DNA of 64,000 nt from Prevotella sp. (lineage in GTDB: Bacteria; Bacteroidota; Bacteroidia; Bacteroidales; Bacteroidaceae). Numbering within the stretch: the stretch's first letter is position 1; each line of letters begins with the position of its first letter. The notes beneath the pieces are model-generated. The model had not been told where the DNA came from. It saw nothing but the letters and a program-made list of their open reading frames with translations, and searched no databases. Location of the stretch: NCBI GenBank assembly GCA_021204905.1, contig JAJPYN010000008.1:310001-374000 (forward strand), read 5' to 3'. The position numbers and the translations under genes were made by a program. Positions 59,455 to 64,000 of this stretch are shown here, in pieces.

Positions 59455-61773
59455 ATGAAAAGACTGCTAATGACAACGCTGACCATCCTATCAGCCTGCG
59501 CGCTCTCCGCCTAGCCCAAGCTAACAACAACCAACATCGGCGAGGTGCTTGCCGCAATGACGAACGAAGAGAAAGCTCTGTTGCTCGTCGGCGGCGGCTT
59601 CGACATCACCATCGGCGGCACTGCCTACACGGCGACCCCTAACCCGTACCAAGCAGCCGGCGTCACGCGCGCCATCCCGCGTCTGGGCATCCCCGGCACG
59701 ATTCTCACCGACGGTCCCGCCGGCGCGCGCCTCTACTCCGACGGCCTCTTCGCCACGGGGTTCCCCGTCGGCACGCTGCTCGCCAGTTCGTGGGACACCG
59801 ATCTGATGAGAGCCACCACCGCGGCGATGGGCAATGAGGTGCTCGAATACGGCTGCGACGTGCTGCTTGCCCCGGGCACGAATATCCATCGCAACCCGCT
59901 CTGCGGCAGGAATTTCGAGTATTATTCCGAAGACCCGCTCGTGGCGGGAAAGATGGCGGCGGCATTCATCCGCGGCATACAAAGCAACGGCGTGGGCACG
60001 TCGATAAAGCACTTCGCCTGCAACGACCAAGAGACCAACCGCGACCATAACAACGCCATCGTGAGCAAGCGCGCGCTAAGGGAGATCTACCTTAAAAACT
60101 TCGAGATTGCCGTGAAGGAAGCCTCGCCGCTGACGGTGATGTCGTCGTACAACCAGATCAACGGCGCATTCTCGCAGCAGCGGCACGACCTTTTGACCAC
60201 CGTTTTGCGCGGCGAGTGGGGCTACGGCGGCATCGTGATGACCGACTGGGGCGACAAGGCCGGTACGGTGAAGGCTGTCAAGGCCGGTAACGACCTGATG
60301 GAACCCGGCGCGAAGGACGAATACGAAAGGATTATCGCGGCCGTGAACGACGGCACCATAAGCCAAGAGGAGCTCGACAGAAACGTGCGCAACATGCTCG
60401 AATACATCGTTAAAACGCCGGCCTTCGCAGGGTATAAACCCTCGAACAAGCCCGACCTCGAAGCTCACGCGCAGATAGCCCGCGACGCCGCCGCCGAGTC
60501 GATAATCCTTCTTCGCAACGAAGGCCAAACCTTACCCTTAAACGGCAACGAGAAAATCGCGCTCTACGGCATCTCCGCCATCGACTTCGTAGCGGGCGGC
60601 ACAGGCTCGGGCGACGTCGTGAAACCTTACGTTGTCAACATGCGGCAGGCGCTCGAAACGGCGGGCTTCACGCTCGACAGCGACCTTGCGAACTTCTATC
60701 AATCTTACTTTGATTACACCAACGCAAAGAACAATCTCGACCCGAATAATGCGCTGATGAGAATGTTCGTTTCAACCAAGCTCGCCGAAATTGAAGTGCC
60801 CGAAGCCGCCATTTACGCGCAAGCAAAGGACAATGATGTGGCAATAATCGTGCTCGGACGTAACGCCGGGGAAGGCAGCGACCGCCAAATCAAGGCCGAC
60901 TTCGAACTCACCGAGATTGAGCGCAACCTGATTGAAGATGTCAGTGCAGCCTACCATCAACAGGGCAAGAAGGTGGTTGTCATCCTGAACATCGGCGGCG
61001 TAATCGAGACCGCTAATTGGAAAGAGTATGCCGACGCCGTCATCCTGCCGTGGTCGCCGGGGCAAGAGGGTGCGAACGCCATAGCCGACATCCTCACCGG
61101 CAAGGTTAACCCTTCAGGCAAAACAACCATGACCTTCCCCCTTTCCGTTTGGGACAATCCTTCAACCAGAAACTTCCCTTACAATTCGAGCAAGAGTCCG
61201 GTGGCAATACTTTCAGGAATGGTCTCAACACTCACGGGAACGTCCGGCAAATTCGCAAAAGAGCCGCAGATGAACGTCGATTACACCAACTACGACGAGG
61301 GCATCTACGTGGGTTACCGCTATTTCGCGACGAACAATGTTGCTGTCTCCTACCCCTTCGGCTACGGCCTGAGCTACACCGATTTTGCTTACAGCAACCC
61401 GAAAGTGAAGGCCACCGCTGACGGCCTCGTCGCAACAATCGATGTAACGAACACCGGGCAAACGGCGGGCAAGGAGGTGGTCGAGCTCTACGTTAAAGCT
61501 CCCGCCGGCGGCCTCGACAAACCCGCCATCGAGCTGAAAGCCTTCGCCAAAACAGGTCTGCTCGCGCCCGGCAAGACTGAGACCCTGACGATGCCCGTGA
61601 GCAACTACGCCCTCGCCTCGTTCAACGAGCAGACCTCCGCGTGGGAAGCCGCCGCCGGCACCTACACCCTGCTCTTCTCCGCCGACGCCGCCACGCCGCG
61701 CGCCACCGCCGCCTACAAGCTCGCCAAGCCCCTCTCGTGGCAAGTCGATGATGTCCTCGGCGAGGAGGAATAA
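59455..61773 (+). pseudogene. GH3 beta-glucosidase with an amber codon at the signal-peptide end
   Basis: Family 3 glycoside hydrolase, expected to release terminal beta-linked glucose or similar sugars. Read from the ATG at 59455, it starts MKRLLMTTLTILSACALSA and then meets TAG (59512-59514) exactly where Gln usually follows the signal peptide (CAG to TAG). The rest is open for 753 codons. KHFACNDQETNRDHNNAI, the nucleophile Asp in GGIVMTDWGDKAG, a second alpha/beta domain and a C-terminal fibronectin-like domain (NTGQTAGKEVVELYVKAP) are intact. Translation could restart at GTG 59545 or ATG 59557, giving a cytoplasmic enzyme. Nonsense mutation, sequencing error or readthrough are all possible. 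Confidence 0.8.
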
Positions 61774-61777
61774 CGGC

Positions 61778-61935
61778 GTTAAAGCATAGCAAAGACAACC
61801 TTAAAGCATAGCAGTTAGAACGTTAACGCATAGCAACAGCTTCGTTTCGGCATAGTAGTTACCGGTTTAAGGCTTAACTACAAAGAAGCCTGATTGCAAA
61901 GAAGCCTGATTACAAAGAGGAGTAATCACAAAGAA
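61778..61935 (+). repeat. Two families of tandem repeats after the GH3 stop
   Basis: First, GTTAAAGCATAGCA-type units recur four times (61778-61860). Then GCCTGATTRCAAAGAA-type units recur three times (61879-61935), running up to the terminator. No coding potential. Confidence 0.65.
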
Positions 61936-61937
61936 AA

Positions 61938-61971
61938 GTCCCGGCACTGAGAACCAATGTCGGGGCTTTTT
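61938..61971 (+). terminator. Terminator of the GH3 gene
   Basis: 9-bp stem with two G-T pairs (61938-61946, 61958-61966), 11-nt loop, then TTTTT. Nothing else is seen up to the lipoprotein stop at 62006. Confidence 0.78.
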
Positions 61972-62005
61972 GGATATAATTAATATGAGAAAAATTCTGT
62001 GCTAA

Positions 62006-63772
62006 CTACTTGACAATCATATACTTAGACACATCGTTGAGGGTGAAGCGGTTGGCGTGAACCTTCGTTGCGTGCACCTTCGGCGAGGACTTCTTTGCGC
62101 CGGCAGCCTTTGCCTTTGCCTTAGAAATTGCCTTCGCCGCGTTGGAGGTCAGCGTGAACGTCTCGTAGCCGTAACCGAAGTAGCCTGCGCTGCAATAGTA
62201 GATGACCGCGAAGTAGAACGTGCCGTTGTCGTAATAGCTGTAACCGTTGTTGTAGCCGCCGGTGTAATCTACCAAGTCGTCAACATAAACCATGCCGTAG
62301 CTTCCGTATTCGTAGCCTGTCTCTTGGTCGTCAACGATGATCTCGCCCGTCGTCTGATCGAACGTGAAGCAGAAGTCAACATCGTAACCCCAGTGCTCGA
62401 TCTTCCAGCGGTTCGGGTCGGAGTCGCTGTTATACAAAACGAGGTCGGCATCCGTGCCTTCCCAGAAGTAAGAGTACTCGTAGTTGCCGACATACGCTGC
62501 CGTCCACGTCTCCTCCGCGCCAACGGAATAGTTGAACGTTGCGGAAGCCGTCTCTTGCGCCGCGCCGTTGCCGTAGGTTACCACGACAAGGCTGTACGTG
62601 CCGCTCTCCTCGCAGGGGAACGTAACCGTGCCGCTCGCCGTAACGGTGGTATAGTCGATTGCGCCGTCTTCAATGTCCGCTACGGCAGATGTGATGTCTT
62701 TTCCTGCAACCAAAGCCACGCGTGCCGACTCGACGTCGCTGCCGAGAGTAACGCTGCCTATGACTTCGTTTGTGCCGTTAGCGTCGGTGAACTTGCCCGT
62801 GTAAGCCACGCTTGCGGAATAGTCGGCAAGGACAACGCCCGGCATAACCACCTTAAACGCGCCGTTGTAGTTGGCGACATACCAGCCGTCGGCATAGTCG
62901 GGCATGCAGATGAGCAGCGACTGTTCCGGGAAGGTGATCACGCCGTCGGCATACGTGCCGCAATAGCCTGCCGCAGCCACCTCGTCGAGCGAATAGCCGC
63001 CGTTCTGCATATAATAGTCCGCCATGCTCCATACCAAGACGTTGCCGTAGCCCCAGTCCATACCCGTATCCTGCTGCGTGATATAAACCTTGTCGGGGTC
63101 GCAGGCATTGATCTCGAGATAGTAGGTCTGCGTCAGGTCCCAGTCGGCGGTGCCGTCGTCGTAAGCCTCATTGTAAGGATAAGCCTCGCCGTAGGGATAA
63201 ACCAAGCGGAACAAGCCCGGCGTGATACCGTTCTCTTGTATCTCAACCTCCTCGGGGATGTTGTCGACACCGTAGAAAGTGGTCATGAAGTCGTCGGTGT
63301 AATAACCCATACCGAGCGATACCCAAGGCTGCGATGCCGCGGCGGTGAAGGTGTAAGTAGCGTCGCCGTAGGGTGTCGTCTCGCCCGTACCTTCAACGGA
63401 CAGCGTGAACGTGTAGGTGTTGTACTCGATAGCGTCGGGGTCGTAGCCGATAGTGAGTGTCGCCGTGCCCTCGCCCGCGCCGAACGATACGCTGCTCGGG
63501 ATGGTGAACAGGCTCGACGCGTCCTCATCGTCAAACAAGACTGTCGCTGTGATCTGTGCGGAAGCCGCATCCTCCGTCTTGGCGCGGCACACCTCGATGT
63601 CGAAGCTTGTCTCCGTGATGGAGAGCTCGATAGAAGAACCTGCCGTGCTCGGGAAATAATATCCCTCTCCCGCGGGGTTGGTGCCCGCCGTATAATCATC
63701 GTCGTCGCTGCACGCGGTGAACGCCAACAGCGTAGCGACAGCCATCGCAATTTTTATATTAAAGTATTTCAT
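62006..63772 (-). CDS. SusD-linked surface lipoprotein
   Basis: 588 residues. Signal peptide with lipobox LLAFTAC followed by SDDDD, an acidic export signal that directs Bacteroidetes lipoproteins to the cell surface. Beta-rich domains follow (ITATVLFDDEDASSLFTIPS; TYTFTLSVEGTGETTPYGD), then an aromatic Tyr/Asp/Gly-rich region and a basic Ala/Lys tail ending in SKYMIVK. It starts 20 nt after the susD stop, the SusE/SusF-like position, so glycan binding at the surface is inferred. No catalytic motif is seen. Confidence 0.75.
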   Translation of the reverse strand: MKYFNIKIAMAVATLLAFTACSDDDDYTAGTNPAGEGYYFPSTAGSSIELSITETSFDIEVCRAKTEDAASAQITATVLFDDEDASSLFTIPSSVSFGAGEGTATLTIGYDPDAIEYNTYTFTLSVEGTGETTPYGDATYTFTAAASQPWVSLGMGYYTDDFMTTFYGVDNIPEEVEIQENGITPGLFRLVYPYGEAYPYNEAYDDGTADWDLTQTYYLEINACDPDKVYITQQDTGMDWGYGNVLVWSMADYYMQNGGYSLDEVAAAGYCGTYADGVITFPEQSLLICMPDYADGWYVANYNGAFKVVMPGVVLADYSASVAYTGKFTDANGTNEVIGSVTLGSDVESARVALVAGKDITSAVADIEDGAIDYTTVTASGTVTFPCEESGTYSLVVVTYGNGAAQETASATFNYSVGAEETWTAAYVGNYEYSYFWEGTDADLVLYNSDSDPNRWKIEHWGYDVDFCFTFDQTTGEIIVDDQETGYEYGSYGMVYVDDLVDYTGGYNNGYSYYDNGTFYFAVIYYCSAGYFGYGYETFTLTSNAAKAISKAKAKAAGAKKSSPKVHATKVHANRFTLNDVSKYMIVK

Positions 63773-63792
63773 TGCCTTATCGTTTTAAACGT

Positions 63793-64000
63793 TTACCATT
63801 CGTAATCTTCAAGCACTTCCGCCGTAATAACGTCCTCCACAGCGTCGGGCTCGGTGCCGGCAGGGTTCTGCTCGCCAATGTTCGGGTTTGCCTGAACCTC
63901 CGCGTTCGGTATCTGAAGAATCATAATCGGGTCGGTGGCGGAGATGTTAAACACGTATGCGGTTTGGAAGCCCGCGCCGCGACGGTCTACGCCTTTGTTC
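63793..64000 (-). CDS. SusD/RagB-family lipoprotein, C-terminal fragment
   Basis: The last 69 codons of a gene entering from the right edge, ending VLEDYEW. The stretch ILQIPNAEVQANPNIGEQNP is the typical C-terminal SusD signature (usually PIPxxExxxNPNLxQNPG). SusD proteins bind glycans at the surface and cap SusC transporters; a susC should lie upstream, outside the window. Co-transcribed with the lipoprotein at 62006. Confidence 0.85.
   Translation of the reverse strand, partial: NKGVDRRGAGFQTAYVFNISATDPIMILQIPNAEVQANPNIGEQNPAGTEPDAVEDVITAEVLEDYEW

Noticed and set aside
59512..59514. Genome-wide TAG-to-Gln recoding
   Set aside because: atpB, atpC and atpH end in TAG followed by spacers or new starts, so TAG is a normal stop here.

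Overview
The window is a gene-dense piece of a Bacteroidota chromosome, most likely from a gut or oral Bacteroidales (Prevotella/Bacteroides-like; genus not resolved). The signs are Bacteroidetes-type promoters (TTG/TTTG, about 20 nt, then TAnnTTTG) in front of many genes, a SusD-type lipoprotein, a complete Bat (aerotolerance) operon, the Bacteroidetes ATP synthase order D-C-x-B-E-F-H-A-G, and lipoproteins with an acidic export signal after the lipid-bearing Cys. No rRNA, tRNA, CRISPR array, insertion sequence or prophage was found.

Layout. 1-12.5 kb: cytochrome c maturation (ccsA), gapA, mscL, a polysaccharide flippase and a glycosyltransferase, a C69 dipeptidase, and a DUF4296 lipoprotein-lspA-ileS cluster. 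12.8-23.9 kb: pfkA, the ATP synthase operon, a K+-dependent ion-pumping pyrophosphatase (hppA) and desulfoferrodoxin, ended by a strong terminator. 23.9-26.2 kb: an AT-rich two-gene restriction-modification island, a CfrBI-like endonuclease and a HEAT-repeat/methyltransferase fusion. 26.3-32.5 kb: pdxT-pdxS, a HAD phosphatase, glmS, and the GDP-fucose genes fcl-gmd. 32.6-40.9 kb: lptC, an outer-membrane beta-barrel protein, dipeptidyl peptidase III, nadE, a Smr protein and queA. 41-49.4 kb: the moxR-DUF58-bat operon, with batD and batE fused into one ORF. 49.6-52.9 kb: maf, kdsC, and a Firmicutes-style Y-family polymerase with a YolD-like partner.

52.9-59.3 kb holds the most unusual structure: two tandem cassettes built to the same plan. 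Each has a G8 homopolymer 4 nt upstream of a Bacteroidetes promoter, a large secreted beta-rich protein, a 52- or 62-residue acidic protein ending in Trp, and a terminator. The geometry suggests slippage-controlled (phase-variable) promoters driving surface proteins. 59.3-64 kb: a GH3 beta-glucosidase with an amber codon at the signal-peptide junction, then, on the other strand, the 3' end of a susD and a surface lipoprotein, part of a polysaccharide-utilisation locus running off the right edge.

Non-coding layer. A dispersed repeat of about 75 nt with a conserved core (ATTACAGTAGCGACTAAGA or close variants) occurs in five intergenic gaps, and its core also lies in frame inside the Y-family polymerase gene. 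Separately, many gaps carry their own private tandem duplications of 15-37 nt that begin at the stop codon of one gene or run into the start of the next. All functional statements come from reading the sequence and knowledge of the families; no database search was run.
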